From NCBI GenBank assembly GCA_028344535.1, contig JAOMBK010000006.1, forward strand, positions 1-64,000: a stretch of 64,000 nt of DNA. The letters are read 5' to 3'. The DNA is from Pseudomonadota bacterium. GTDB lineage: Bacteria > Pseudomonadota > Gammaproteobacteria > Magnimaribacterales > D2472. Made by a program: the position numbers and the translations under genes. Under the pieces are notes generated by a model. The model did no database searches, was not told where the DNA came from, and saw only the letters and a program-made list of their open reading frames with translations. This document shows, in pieces, positions 9,555-19,101 of this stretch (positions are counted from its first letter, which is position 1; each line of letters begins with the position of its first letter).

Positions 9555-10194
9555 TAAAAAACTCCATATGATTTGGCCCGAAATTACTTTCAGCTGCAAA
9601 TTTCACTTGATCACCTTGCAGAGAGATGTATCCTTTCGCTATATCTGCAATGACCTTTGGGTAGATGGCGTGTTCAATTTTATGAATTCGATTAATTAAC
9701 TTTGCCACAGATTGAGCAGGGTCTATCTTTAAAGCACCTTGCGTAATAATAGGCCCACTGTCAAGCTCGTTGCTAACATAATGCACTGATATGCCGTGCA
9801 TTAAATCTCCATTTTCAATTGCCTGTTGATGAGTATTTAGCCCAGGATAATCAGGCAATAAGGAAGGATGAATGTTGATTAATTTTCCACTCAGAGCCTT
9901 GGTAAAATCATTTGTTAGAATTCTCATAAACCCAGCCAGCACAACCAAATCAGGTTCAATGGGAAGAATCTGCTCTAATAAAGCTAGATCAAATTCTTCT
10001 CTCGAGTTGAAATCTTGATGTTCAATCACTTTACTCATCAAATGAAATTTTTGAGCTCGCTCTAATCCTTTCACGTTAGGCTGATTAGAAATGACCAACT
10101 CTATCGAAGCAGGTATATTTCCAATTTGACAGGCTTTGGCGATGGCTTCTAAATTTGAGCCACCTCCTGAAATCAGAACAACTATTTTTTTCAT
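9547..10194 (-). CDS. purN: Phosphoribosylglycinamide formyltransferase
   Basis: VLISGGGSNLEAI, LAGFMRIL, INIHPSLLPDYPGLNTHQQAIENGD. Confidence 0.96.
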   Translation of the reverse strand: MKKIVVLISGGGSNLEAIAKACQIGNIPASIELVISNQPNVKGLERAQKFHLMSKVIEHQDFNSREEFDLALLEQILPIEPDLVVLAGFMRILTNDFTKALSGKLINIHPSLLPDYPGLNTHQQAIENGDLMHGISVHYVSNELDSGPIITQGALKIDPAQSVAKLINRIHKIEHAIYPKVIADIAKGYISLQGDQVKFAAESNFGPNHMEFFNV

Positions 10195-10196
10195 GA

Positions 10197-11216
10197 TTAA
10201 TAGTATTGAATTTGCTCTTTAAGATCACCTTTGATTATGGAACCAATTTCAAAGGTGCGTAGTTTATGGCTCGACAAGATTTTTTTTGCTTTGGATATTT
10301 CTGCTTTGTCTAAAATACAAACCATCCCAATTCCGCAATTAAATATTCTAAGCATATCTGCTTCTGATATTTTTCCTTTTTCCTGGAGCCACTGAAAAGC
10401 TTTAGGAAATTTCCACGAAGATAAATTTACATTTGCAATTAATCCGCTTTTAAGAATTCGAGGAATATTTTCTGTCAAACCGCCTCCAGTTATATGTGCC
10501 ATACCTTTGACATGAGTTTTTTTAATTAGTTCTAAGACCGGAGCAGGATACAAATGTGTTGGTTTGAGCAAGGTTTGCATGATTGAATTTGGAGCTTTAT
10601 TTTTTTTTAGAATAGAGCGTATTAAAGAGTAACCATTGGAGTGAGGACCGCTTGACTCCACTCCCAACAATATGTGCCCAGGTCTTATCCCTTTACCATC
10701 AATCAGATCAGCTTTTTCCACGACGCCAACAGAAAATCCAGCTAAATCAAAATTATTTTTTGCATAATGGCCAGGCATTTCAGCTGTTTCGCCACCAAGC
10801 AGAGCACAGTTACTTTTCTTACATGCATTCGCTATGCCTTTAACAATTTTTGCGGTGGATTTTGGTTCAAGTGTTGAGGCAGCAAAGTAATCTAGAAAAA
10901 ACAATGGCTCAGCGCCGCACGTAACCATATCATTTACACACATAGCAACTAAGTCCTGTCCAGTTAGATGGGTTTTATTGTGAGCCTGGCTAAGTGCAAC
11001 TTTCGTTCCAACTCCATCGGTGCAGCCAACCAACACAGGATTTTTGTATTTAGACCCAAGCTGAAAAAGACCAGCAAAACCTCCAATCCCACCTAAAACT
11101 CTTCGATCATGAGTTGCATTGACACTTGCTTTAATTGAGTCAACCAGCTCATTACCTTTTTCAATATTTACTCCCGCCTTGGCATAAGGATCTGTAGGTT
11201 TTGTTTTACTAGTCAT
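10197..11216 (-). CDS. purM: Phosphoribosylformylglycinamidine cyclo-ligase
   Basis: YAKAGVNIEKGNELVDSIK, GGFAGLFQLG, LLGGETAEMPGHY, HITGGGLTENIPR. Confidence 0.97.
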   Translation of the reverse strand: MTSKTKPTDPYAKAGVNIEKGNELVDSIKASVNATHDRRVLGGIGGFAGLFQLGSKYKNPVLVGCTDGVGTKVALSQAHNKTHLTGQDLVAMCVNDMVTCGAEPLFFLDYFAASTLEPKSTAKIVKGIANACKKSNCALLGGETAEMPGHYAKNNFDLAGFSVGVVEKADLIDGKGIRPGHILLGVESSGPHSNGYSLIRSILKKNKAPNSIMQTLLKPTHLYPAPVLELIKKTHVKGMAHITGGGLTENIPRILKSGLIANVNLSSWKFPKAFQWLQEKGKISEADMLRIFNCGIGMVCILDKAEISKAKKILSSHKLRTFEIGSIIKGDLKEQIQYY

Positions 11217-11230
11217 TTACAATAAAAAAT

Positions 11231-12250
11231 ATGATTCAAAAAATTAAAATCTTAATTCTGCTGAATGTTCTTATGGCTAACATTGCTTTTACCAAAGAGT
11301 TACCAGCATTGTTTGAAGTTAAGATTCCTGAGGATCAGTATACCAATACTAACGACGGATTAAATAAAGCATTTAACCGATTGATACAAAAACTATCAGG
11401 CTCTAGAAGTAAAAAATTTCTTTGGAGAATTGGTGATGCTCAACTTAATAAAATTGAATTTGTTTCCTCCTATTCAACTGAGCTCATTGGAGAGCAGGAA
11501 TTTTTATCTGTTAGATTTAATGGCGAATCACTAATCCCTGAGCTGCGCAAAATTGGCACACCTTTAATAGGTTTTAATCGTCCAGTGATCTTAATCTTGT
11601 TTAAAATCGATACTGGTGAGTCAGCGCCTGTTTATTTGAGTAGTAGCTCATCAAGTGATCAGTTAGCTGCAGAAATAAAGCAAACATTTAAAAATATTGC
11701 TCACGAGAGAGGAGTCTATCTAGAGTTACCTGAATTTGATTTGGAAGATCAAAATTTACTTAATCAAGCTAATATACTTTTTTCGCCATCAAATTATATT
11801 GAGGAGAAATTTTATAATGATGCTTTTTTAGCTATTGAGCTTGTAAGAATTGGTATCAATCAATGGTCTGTTAATGGAGACCTCAAATCCATCTCTCCTT
11901 TGCAAGAGAAGCAAGTAATAGAATTTTTTAAAAATGCTGTCCATGAGTTCTTGGATGATTTGCTTGAGGTTAAACCGCTTGAGCCTGGTGCATCAGGAGA
12001 AAGGGTGATGGTCTCAATTCAGGGTTTAAAAAATTTTCAAGATTTTCAATCAGTTGAATCTGAGTTGGATAAAATTTTTGCAATTAAATCTAGATCTTTT
12101 CATGCTTTTGAACGAACAAAAATTGACTATATGACTCAATTATTCCAAACAACAGACTCCTTGATGAAGGAGCTTAGAGGAAGCACTAAATTTTTAATTA
12201 AAGAATATAATGCAGATATCAATCAATTAAAACTAGAGTATTTAAACTAA
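11231..12250 (+). CDS. DUF2066 domain-containing protein
   Basis: Signal peptide; position between purM and pgsA/hda as in other gammaproteobacteria. Confidence 0.7.
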   Translation: MIQKIKILILLNVLMANIAFTKELPALFEVKIPEDQYTNTNDGLNKAFNRLIQKLSGSRSKKFLWRIGDAQLNKIEFVSSYSTELIGEQEFLSVRFNGESLIPELRKIGTPLIGFNRPVILILFKIDTGESAPVYLSSSSSSDQLAAEIKQTFKNIAHERGVYLELPEFDLEDQNLLNQANILFSPSNYIEEKFYNDAFLAIELVRIGINQWSVNGDLKSISPLQEKQVIEFFKNAVHEFLDDLLEVKPLEPGASGERVMVSIQGLKNFQDFQSVESELDKIFAIKSRSFHAFERTKIDYMTQLFQTTDSLMKELRGSTKFLIKEYNADINQLKLEYLN

Positions 12251-12252
12251 CA

Positions 12253-12804
12253 ATGAGTAAATATTTTATTTTCATACCAAATTTGCTATCGATTATCAGA
12301 ATTTATTTGATGTACCCCTTGCTTACATTTATCGCTGAAGAAAATTATCTCTTTGCTTTATATATATTTGCTATTGCTGCAGCAACAGATGGCCTTGACG
12401 GTTATTTGGCCAGAGTCATGAACTGGCAAACAGATCTTGGCAAGATCCTTGATCCGATAGCCGACAAAGTATTACTGATTGGAACGATTTTAATTTTGTG
12501 GATGAATTCATATATTCCTATTTTTGTGCTTATAGTTTTTGTAATGAGAGATTTTATTATTATTATGGGAGCTGCATTCCACATGACGGTATATGAAACC
12601 GCTGCACCAAACCCAAATATATTTGGAAAAATTACAACCTTTGTACATATTGGTTATCTGGCTGCTGTTTTTATTGATATTATCTTTGATCTTAATCTGA
12701 CTAACTTCCTGATAGATTTTTTGGTTGCCTTAGTAACTTTAATAAGTTTGTTTCTATATGGTTTGAATTGGTTTAAATTAACAGCCAAGTTGCATCGTGA
12801 ATAA
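12253..12804 (+). CDS. pgsA: CDP-alcohol phosphatidyltransferase (phosphatidylglycerophosphate synthase-like)
   Basis: DGLDGYLARVMNWQTDLGKILDPIADK CDP-alcohol motif. Confidence 0.85.
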   Translation: MSKYFIFIPNLLSIIRIYLMYPLLTFIAEENYLFALYIFAIAAATDGLDGYLARVMNWQTDLGKILDPIADKVLLIGTILILWMNSYIPIFVLIVFVMRDFIIIMGAAFHMTVYETAAPNPNIFGKITTFVHIGYLAAVFIDIIFDLNLTNFLIDFLVALVTLISLFLYGLNWFKLTAKLHRE

Positions 12805-13501
12805 ACCAACTCAGCTTATTTTCCCATTTCATATCGATCAAAAAGCATCTTTTGAAAGCTTTTTTTGCTCGTCAGATAATTTAAATCTCCTGACAAGGCT
12901 TGCTGATATAGCGCTCAGTAAAAATGCCCATGAATTAATTATTCATGGCGAGGAGGGATCTGGAAAATCATTTTTAATGCAAGCTATTTGCAATGAGCTC
13001 AGTTCTTCAGGAAAGCAGTTTGCTTTTATACCTATGAATAAAGCTCTCAATATGGGAGTAGAAATATTTCAAAATTTAGCTTCTTTGGATGCAGTATGCA
13101 TTGATGACTTGCAACTTATACTTGCAAATGAGAATTGGGAAACAGCTTTATTTAATTTGATCAATGAGTGCCAACAATCTAACTGCAGTCTGATACTTTC
13201 TTTCGGCGGCACTCAACCTTTAGAAGAAAATACTCAACTTCCCGACTTATTATCAAGAATTAAGCGCATGGAATTCATCACTCTTCATGCTGTCCAAGAT
13301 GAATCCTTCAATCAAGCAATTAATTTTGTAGCTGAGCAATTAGATATCAGCATAGATACAGCCGAGCTAGAGTTTCTCTTAAAACATCAAACTCGAAGGT
13401 TTTCACTCCTTGTTGAAAACATTATTACTCTTGATAAGCAAGCAGCCTCGCTAAAAAGAAAGATCACCATTCCCCTAATCAAAGAAACGTTGAATATTTA
13501 A
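12797..13501 (+). CDS. hda: DnaA regulatory inactivator Hda-like
   Basis: IHGEEGSGKSFLMQAICNEL Walker A, VCIDDLQLI Walker B. Confidence 0.85.
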   Translation: MNKPTQLIFPFHIDQKASFESFFCSSDNLNLLTRLADIALSKNAHELIIHGEEGSGKSFLMQAICNELSSSGKQFAFIPMNKALNMGVEIFQNLASLDAVCIDDLQLILANENWETALFNLINECQQSNCSLILSFGGTQPLEENTQLPDLLSRIKRMEFITLHAVQDESFNQAINFVAEQLDISIDTAELEFLLKHQTRRFSLLVENIITLDKQAASLKRKITIPLIKETLNI

Positions 13502-13514
13502 TTTATTTTAAATA

Positions 13515-14612
13515 TTAAAGAGAGGTTGGCACTATCAGCACCTTTCCATTTCTTCCACCCTCCCAAGAACGAGTAACAGCTTGTTTGATTTGATCAACTG
13601 AAAAGCGCGAATCAATATTGGCTTTTAACGTACCGTTAGCAATAAGAGGAATAACTTGCCCAAAGGCAGCTTGCTTCTCTTCCATCGTTGCTATTTGATA
13701 CCATTTATAAAGCCAAAAGCCACGTACTCGCGTGTCATTAAAAATAACCTTTCCAGTATTCAAAGCTCCAGGCTTACCTGATAGACCTCCGTAAGTAACA
13801 AGCGTGCCTCCATAGCCTAAGCTATCTGCTAAACGACCAAAGGTATCTCCGCCTACTGGATCTAGCGCCAACATAATTGGTGCATTATCTGTGGCTTCAG
13901 CGATTTTCGCAGCAAGATCTGGTCCATCAATTAAAACGACGTCTGCTCCCTTAGACATTAAATCATCAGCTAAGCCATCCCGGCGAACGACATTTACTGT
14001 CTTGATGCCTCTTTGTTTTGCAAGCTGAATCACATAACCGCCAACAGCTGAGTTAGCTGCGCTTTGTACAATCCACTGACCTTCTTGAATATCTCCATAG
14101 GAGGTAAGCATGAGCAATGCTGTTAATGGATTTACAGCTGACATTGAAAGTTGTTCAATTATCTCAGCACTAATAGGCCCAAGGTTAGGCAATGGTAAAA
14201 ATCCTGCAGCTGGAGCTACTATTTCTTCCGCCCAAGTGCTGCCACTGGCAAGAAGAACTAACTGGTCGACCGATAAGTTTTTTACTTCCGGAGATACTTC
14301 GGTAACTCGCCCCACACCTTCGCTGCCTGGTCTGGCAGGCAAAACAGGATCAACGCCGTAATTGCCACTAATCTGGTATAGATCAGATGGATTGATTGGT
14401 GCAGCCAATACTTTGACTCGAACTTCACCACTGCTTAAAACATGGGTAGTTTCTGTTTTTACTTCGAGCACATCGGCAGGATTACCAATTTGGCTATAGC
14501 TGATATATTTTGTTTGTGAGCTATGCTTAGAGCTAGCATCAAGATCTGCCACAGTAAAAAAACTATAGGCTAGAAAAAGTGCCAACATTTTAATATTAGA
14601 GATTTTTGTCAT
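13515..14612 (-). CDS. Medium-chain zinc-type alcohol dehydrogenase/quinone oxidoreductase with N-terminal signal-like extension
   Basis: MDR core (VKVLAAPINPSDLYQISGNYG...PGSEGVGRV); N-term MTKISNIKMLALFLAYSFFTVADLDA; SD AAGGA before ATG. Confidence 0.88.
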   Translation of the reverse strand: MTKISNIKMLALFLAYSFFTVADLDASSKHSSQTKYISYSQIGNPADVLEVKTETTHVLSSGEVRVKVLAAPINPSDLYQISGNYGVDPVLPARPGSEGVGRVTEVSPEVKNLSVDQLVLLASGSTWAEEIVAPAAGFLPLPNLGPISAEIIEQLSMSAVNPLTALLMLTSYGDIQEGQWIVQSAANSAVGGYVIQLAKQRGIKTVNVVRRDGLADDLMSKGADVVLIDGPDLAAKIAEATDNAPIMLALDPVGGDTFGRLADSLGYGGTLVTYGGLSGKPGALNTGKVIFNDTRVRGFWLYKWYQIATMEEKQAAFGQVIPLIANGTLKANIDSRFSVDQIKQAVTRSWEGGRNGKVLIVPTSL

Positions 14613-14709
14613 GATTGTAATCCTTTGCTTATGGTTAGATTGAAAAACGTAATGAAGCTAAGCGAACAAGCATTACGATCGCTTGAATAAATTTTGGACA
14701 TTCGAATTA

Positions 14710-16026
14710 TTATTGAACATTATTTTCAAATATTATGGAATCGTTCTCAGAGTTATCGCGCTCGAACCAGCGCCCAAGATAGATGCCTACTAGTGACCAC
14801 AAGGCAGCTATTCCAGCGCCAACGCCAGCTACTGCCGCTAAACCTAAACCTAAACCCTGCGTAAGCCCCGTGAAGAACCAAGCCATAAGCATATCGCTTC
14901 CTCGATAAGCAACAATGTCAATCACCGGTTTTGCTTTGAAGCGAGTTTCTCGATCAACAAGTGTAAAAAGCATCTCTCGAGCAGGTCGAGTCATCCCATA
15001 GTTACCTGCACGACGGATAATTTGTAGAATCATTACGACGCCCAAAAGAGGGGAGAAGGCTAGTATTAACAAACCAATACATACCATTACTGGAACCATT
15101 GCAATGGTTACCGGCATACCAAATTTACCGACAATTCGACCTGTAGCAAATAGCCCAATGGAAATTGATAAAATATTGACCGCAAGATCCATTTGCGCCC
15201 AAATCGCAGAGCGCTCAGGGCGACTTAAATCACTAAGTAGATTTTTTAGCTCAAAATAAATAAAGGAACTAATACCCGTGTATAGAAAAATAAACAAAGC
15301 AATTGATATTAAATATGGATTTGAAAAAAGCATCTTGAAACCCGCAATTGGATTACCACCAATCGGATGACTGGTAGGAGTTAGATCTAATTTTTCATTA
15401 TTTAGGTCTGTGGCTTTTGATTGTAGATAAAAGATAATTGGTATTGGGATCAATAGCATCATGCTAGCGATTAACATTAAGTTGTCGGTGCCAATGGATA
15501 CTGAAAAAAATGCTGTTATAGAGGGACCAATAAGACCGCCGACACTAGCGCCAACTGCAATGATGCCAAATAATCTGCCTGATTGTTCCTTGCTGAAGAG
15601 CTCTGACATGAAGCTCCAAAAAACAGAAATATTAAAAAGACTAAATACACTTACCCAAACATAAAATGCTTTATCAATTAAGATTCGATCGTCAGATATG
15701 GATCCTAAGAGATAAAACATAACGAATGACCCGGCAAAGATACTGTACATGGTTGGTACCAGCAATCGAAAACGAAACTTCGAAACTGCCATGCCATACA
15801 GGGCTACAATTCCAGTGCTGATAAAAAAGTTAAGCGTCCATAACCAGCTTACTTCAGCGTCAGTCCAGTCACTGGCCATAGCATCGCGAACTGGCCGCAA
15901 AATATAGTAGGCAGTCATCAATACAACCACAAATAAAAATGAAAAAATTACAGCCTTGACCTCTCTTTCTTTAATCATTGAGAGCATATTTAAAAAATTT
16001 GCTATTGGATTATTGTTCGCAGTCAT
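14710..16026 (-). CDS. MFS-type transporter resembling NTP/NDP exchange (ATP/ADP translocase-like) proteins
   Basis: AYYILRPVRDAMASDW motif, about 12 hydrophobic segments. Confidence 0.65.
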   Translation of the reverse strand: MTANNNPIANFLNMLSMIKEREVKAVIFSFLFVVVLMTAYYILRPVRDAMASDWTDAEVSWLWTLNFFISTGIVALYGMAVSKFRFRLLVPTMYSIFAGSFVMFYLLGSISDDRILIDKAFYVWVSVFSLFNISVFWSFMSELFSKEQSGRLFGIIAVGASVGGLIGPSITAFFSVSIGTDNLMLIASMMLLIPIPIIFYLQSKATDLNNEKLDLTPTSHPIGGNPIAGFKMLFSNPYLISIALFIFLYTGISSFIYFELKNLLSDLSRPERSAIWAQMDLAVNILSISIGLFATGRIVGKFGMPVTIAMVPVMVCIGLLILAFSPLLGVVMILQIIRRAGNYGMTRPAREMLFTLVDRETRFKAKPVIDIVAYRGSDMLMAWFFTGLTQGLGLGLAAVAGVGAGIAALWSLVGIYLGRWFERDNSENDSIIFENNVQ

Positions 16027-16123
16027 CTCACTTATTTGTTATGAAGGTAAAGACTATACAACTTAGAGCTTAATGTAAGTCAAGCAAAAAATATTTTTTT
16101 AAGAGGTTTTGAGGGCCTAGTTA

Positions 16124-16262
16124 TTATTTTGAAATAGTTATAATAATCTTGCCTTTTGCACGACCTGATTCAGAATAGCTTATTGCATCTTGAATTTCAT
16201 CAAGCGAATATCGACGATCTATCACAGAATTTAGCTGACCCTGACGCATCAACTCAGTCAAG
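16124..16262 (-). pseudogene. C-terminal remnant of an MDR (zinc-type alcohol dehydrogenase/quinone reductase) gene
   Basis: Reverse frame reads stop-TLTELMRQGQLNSVIDRRYSLDEIQDAISYSESGRAKGKIIITISK-stop, matching the C-terminus of MDR family proteins, with no upstream domain. Confidence 0.75.
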
Positions 16263-18083
16263 GTCTATTAGGCAGTTCTTACATGTTAATAATGCTTTTG
16301 GTTCTTGAATGTCTGTTAATGTCTCATAAAAATCCACCAGACCATTCAGAGCTGATAAAACTTTTGGTTCTCCAAGAGACACATCAAAATTTTCAAGCAA
16401 TTCTTTTAGAATGAGTTCTTCAGGAGAAAGCTCTTGCCCATAATACTCAACTTGATAATCCTCTAATTCTGCCATGTTGGCAGCGAATGTAATTGCATCA
16501 TCAATGCCACCAATCTCATCTATCAAGCCTATCTCTTTAGCGCTTGTTGCAATCCAGACTCTGCCGCCTGCAATCGCTTTAATATCTTCGTAAGATTTGG
16601 ATCTTGATTCAGCAACAAAACTAACGAATCGATCGTATGCATCTGCACCCCAGCCTGCAAATATTTTATCAAGGCCATCATCGATTGCTTGTGTTGGGTC
16701 CCAGCCACCATGCTTGGAAGTAACCACACCATCAAAATTAACCCCAATATAATCCATGGCATTTTCTAATGTTGGTAGGGCAATTGCCACGCCTATAGAG
16801 CCTGTAATCGTTGTCGGTTCAGCAAATATATAATCAGCTGGCGTAGAAATATATACCCCACCTGATGCAGCGTAGTCACCCATAGATACGATCACATCGA
16901 TGCCTTTTTCTTTGGCAGCATAGAGCTCATCTCGCATCATTTCACTGGCAATGATAGATCCACCCGGACTGTTGACCCTGAATACAATGGCTTTAGTATC
17001 CTCATCTTCATGCGCAGATCTGATTTGTTTTACAACTCCATTGGCGCCTGCAACACCCTGAGTTATTTCTCCCTCCATGATTACACCTTCTGCAGTAATA
17101 ACTGCAATATGATTGTCGCTTTCTGACAACTCATCATCTATTTGTTTTGCATACTCGTTATAGGAAATAGTTTTATAGGTTTCAGTTTCAGCTTCCTCAT
17201 CTAGACCAAATTCTCCAATCATATATTGACGGAACTCTGGAAATGATTTGGTCCCATCAATAATATTGTTTGCTTCAGCATAGGCAATATTCCCAATGGC
17301 AGCCTCACCAAAAAATCCAACGTAGCCATCTGCAAAAGATTGGATATCAGCTGATTCAATCCCACGTCCTTCTGCCATAAGAGATTTCATTTCATCCCAA
17401 ATAGGATAGAGCAGGGCCTCTCTCTGCATCCTATCATTATCAGACATGCTCGATCTCCAACTTGTTTCAGTTGCTGATTTGAAATCTCCCTGGGAATAAT
17501 TATGAATAGTAATTTTAAGATTATCGAAAAGATCTTTATTATAGTTTCGCATTCCACCAAGACCTCTGACGCTGATGCTTCCAACTGGATGCACCCATAC
17601 TTCAGACGCCTGAGAAGCCATGAGATAAGAGGTTGTAGAAAGACGATCATTCATGGCAATCACTCTTTTACCAGACTCACGAAGTGCTTTTAATTCTTTG
17701 GCGATATTTATTGCGGTAGTAGGGCCTGCAAAGCCTGTTGCTGAGAAATCAATAAACACAGCAGGAATTTCTTCATCTTCAGCTGCAGCTCTAATTAACT
17801 GAATAAGATCTCTTGTTTGAATTTGATCCATTGAAGAGTCAGCGCCAAGTTGAGACAGAAAATCTGAGTTAAACACCTCTTGATCAACCACTGTTCCAAC
17901 AGGATCAATAAAGAGCACTCTGCCACTTGGATCTTTTACTTTAGGCCCAGAAGAGGTTAGCGCTCCAATAATGATGATTGTAAAAAAAATCAAAACGAAG
18001 GCTGTACCAAGGTTCAGCATGACCGTTCTTGCTTTTTCTAAAAATCGACCAAGCCAAGAAAAAATAGATTTAAGTGCATTCAT
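16254..18083 (-). CDS. sppA: Signal peptide peptidase SppA, 67K type
   Basis: Two S49 domains; YSQGDFKSATETSWR (Lys), VSMGDYAASGGVYIS (Ser); C-terminal LLTCKNC. Confidence 0.94.
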   Translation of the reverse strand: MNALKSIFSWLGRFLEKARTVMLNLGTAFVLIFFTIIIIGALTSSGPKVKDPSGRVLFIDPVGTVVDQEVFNSDFLSQLGADSSMDQIQTRDLIQLIRAAAEDEEIPAVFIDFSATGFAGPTTAINIAKELKALRESGKRVIAMNDRLSTTSYLMASQASEVWVHPVGSISVRGLGGMRNYNKDLFDNLKITIHNYSQGDFKSATETSWRSSMSDNDRMQREALLYPIWDEMKSLMAEGRGIESADIQSFADGYVGFFGEAAIGNIAYAEANNIIDGTKSFPEFRQYMIGEFGLDEEAETETYKTISYNEYAKQIDDELSESDNHIAVITAEGVIMEGEITQGVAGANGVVKQIRSAHEDEDTKAIVFRVNSPGGSIIASEMMRDELYAAKEKGIDVIVSMGDYAASGGVYISTPADYIFAEPTTITGSIGVAIALPTLENAMDYIGVNFDGVVTSKHGGWDPTQAIDDGLDKIFAGWGADAYDRFVSFVAESRSKSYEDIKAIAGGRVWIATSAKEIGLIDEIGGIDDAITFAANMAELEDYQVEYYGQELSPEELILKELLENFDVSLGEPKVLSALNGLVDFYETLTDIQEPKALLTCKNCLIDLD

Positions 18084-18109
18084 AGGTACTCTCCAGAGTG
18101 ATTAAAAAA

Positions 18110-18325
18110 TTAAAAGATTAAAAAACTAAAAAGGGTTGAAACAATAGCTCCAATCAATGCAGTCAAAAGCATGATTAAAACAAAAGCAAAAGTTAATAAC
18201 ACTACTGCCATTGAAAAAATAAAAGCCATGAGGGTAAAAAACAATGCAAAAATTTTAGCAATGATTGCAGTTCCGCAAATTGCTATGGTTACACCAGCAA
18301 TAATTAATAAGACTAGGGTGATCAT
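18110..18325 (-). CDS. Small hydrophobic membrane protein
   Basis: 71 aa almost entirely hydrophobic, overlaps XRE gene by 4 nt. Confidence 0.6.
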   Translation of the reverse strand: MITLVLLIIAGVTIAICGTAIIAKIFALFFTLMAFIFSMAVVLLTFAFVLIMLLTALIGAIVSTLFSFLIF

Positions 18326-18522
18326 TTCTCTTCCTCGTAAATAAATATTTGTTCCAATGGAACGTTAAAGTGCTTGGTCATTTTCATCACTAATTTTAAT
18401 GATGGATCAAATTTTCCTGTTTCAATTGAGTTAATCGTTTGTCTGCTAACTTTTAGAATTGAAGCCAGATCATCTTGACTGATGTTCTCTTTTTGGCGTA
18501 ATTCTTTTAGGTTATTTTTCAT
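18322..18522 (-). CDS. XRE/Cro-type HTH transcriptional regulator
   Basis: LKELRQKENISQDDLASILKVSRQTINSIETGKFDPSLKLVMKMTKHFNVPLEQIF. Confidence 0.93.
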   Translation of the reverse strand: MKNNLKELRQKENISQDDLASILKVSRQTINSIETGKFDPSLKLVMKMTKHFNVPLEQIFIYEEEK

Positions 18523-18526
18523 TCAA

Positions 18527-18985
18527 TTATTCAGCAATATATTTTTTATAAAAGTAATAACCCCCAAAGCCTGTGCCAGCTGCAAAGGCAAGAAAGAATT
18601 CGTAAAAAGTTGGGTGATAATTAAAATAGGGCGCCATTACGGTCAATATTGACCCAAACACCAAAAAACCATAGGCCCCACCAGCAAAGGTGAAGTTGTG
18701 ATAACTTTTGTAAAAATCATCTTGAGCGCTATAGAATTTTTTATAAAAGAAAGCACCTATCAAAAAAAACACAATCATTAAAATTCTAATAAAAAGAAGT
18801 CCAGTCTCTGAGATCCATGTGTCAGTGGTTGGCTCATTTCCAAGAAAACCAATATGTGATAAATGCATTCCCCACAAAATAGAGGCGATGAAACCAAATG
18901 CCAAGGAAGTTAAAAAGTTTTTCTTATCTTCAGCATTTAAGGATTTGATATCAATCCACATGCCTTTGTGTATGATTTTTGCCAT
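18527..18985 (-). CDS. Hypothetical membrane protein
   Basis: Multiple hydrophobic segments; co-directional with XRE gene. Confidence 0.65.
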   Translation of the reverse strand: MAKIIHKGMWIDIKSLNAEDKKNFLTSLAFGFIASILWGMHLSHIGFLGNEPTTDTWISETGLLFIRILMIVFFLIGAFFYKKFYSAQDDFYKSYHNFTFAGGAYGFLVFGSILTVMAPYFNYHPTFYEFFLAFAAGTGFGGYYFYKKYIAE

Positions 18986-19016
18986 GTTTGCTTCTCTGTA
19001 ATATTTCTAAATAAAT

Positions 19017-19095
19017 ATAACGCTTGCATTTTAACCATGGAGGAGTTGATCTAATAACTTCTAGGGAGTTTTTTGATCACAGATGCAAACGTTAT
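19017..19095 (-). promoter_or_regulatory. Candidate structured leader closed by a 13-bp inverted repeat
   Basis: ATAACGCTTGCAT (19017-19029) versus ATGCAAACGTTAT (19083-19095); 13 contiguous pairs with one G-U in the minus-strand RNA. Confidence 0.5.
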
Positions 19096-19101
19096 AGATT
19101 A

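Noticed and set aside
14648-14684. Interleaved inverted repeats CGTAATG/CATTACG and AAGCGA/TCGCTT with pseudoknot order
   Set aside because: The last loop would be 1 nt and cannot span the 7-bp stem, so a true pseudoknot is sterically unlikely. The minus strand has CATTACG followed by TTTTTC, so a weak terminator of the transporter gene is a simpler reading.
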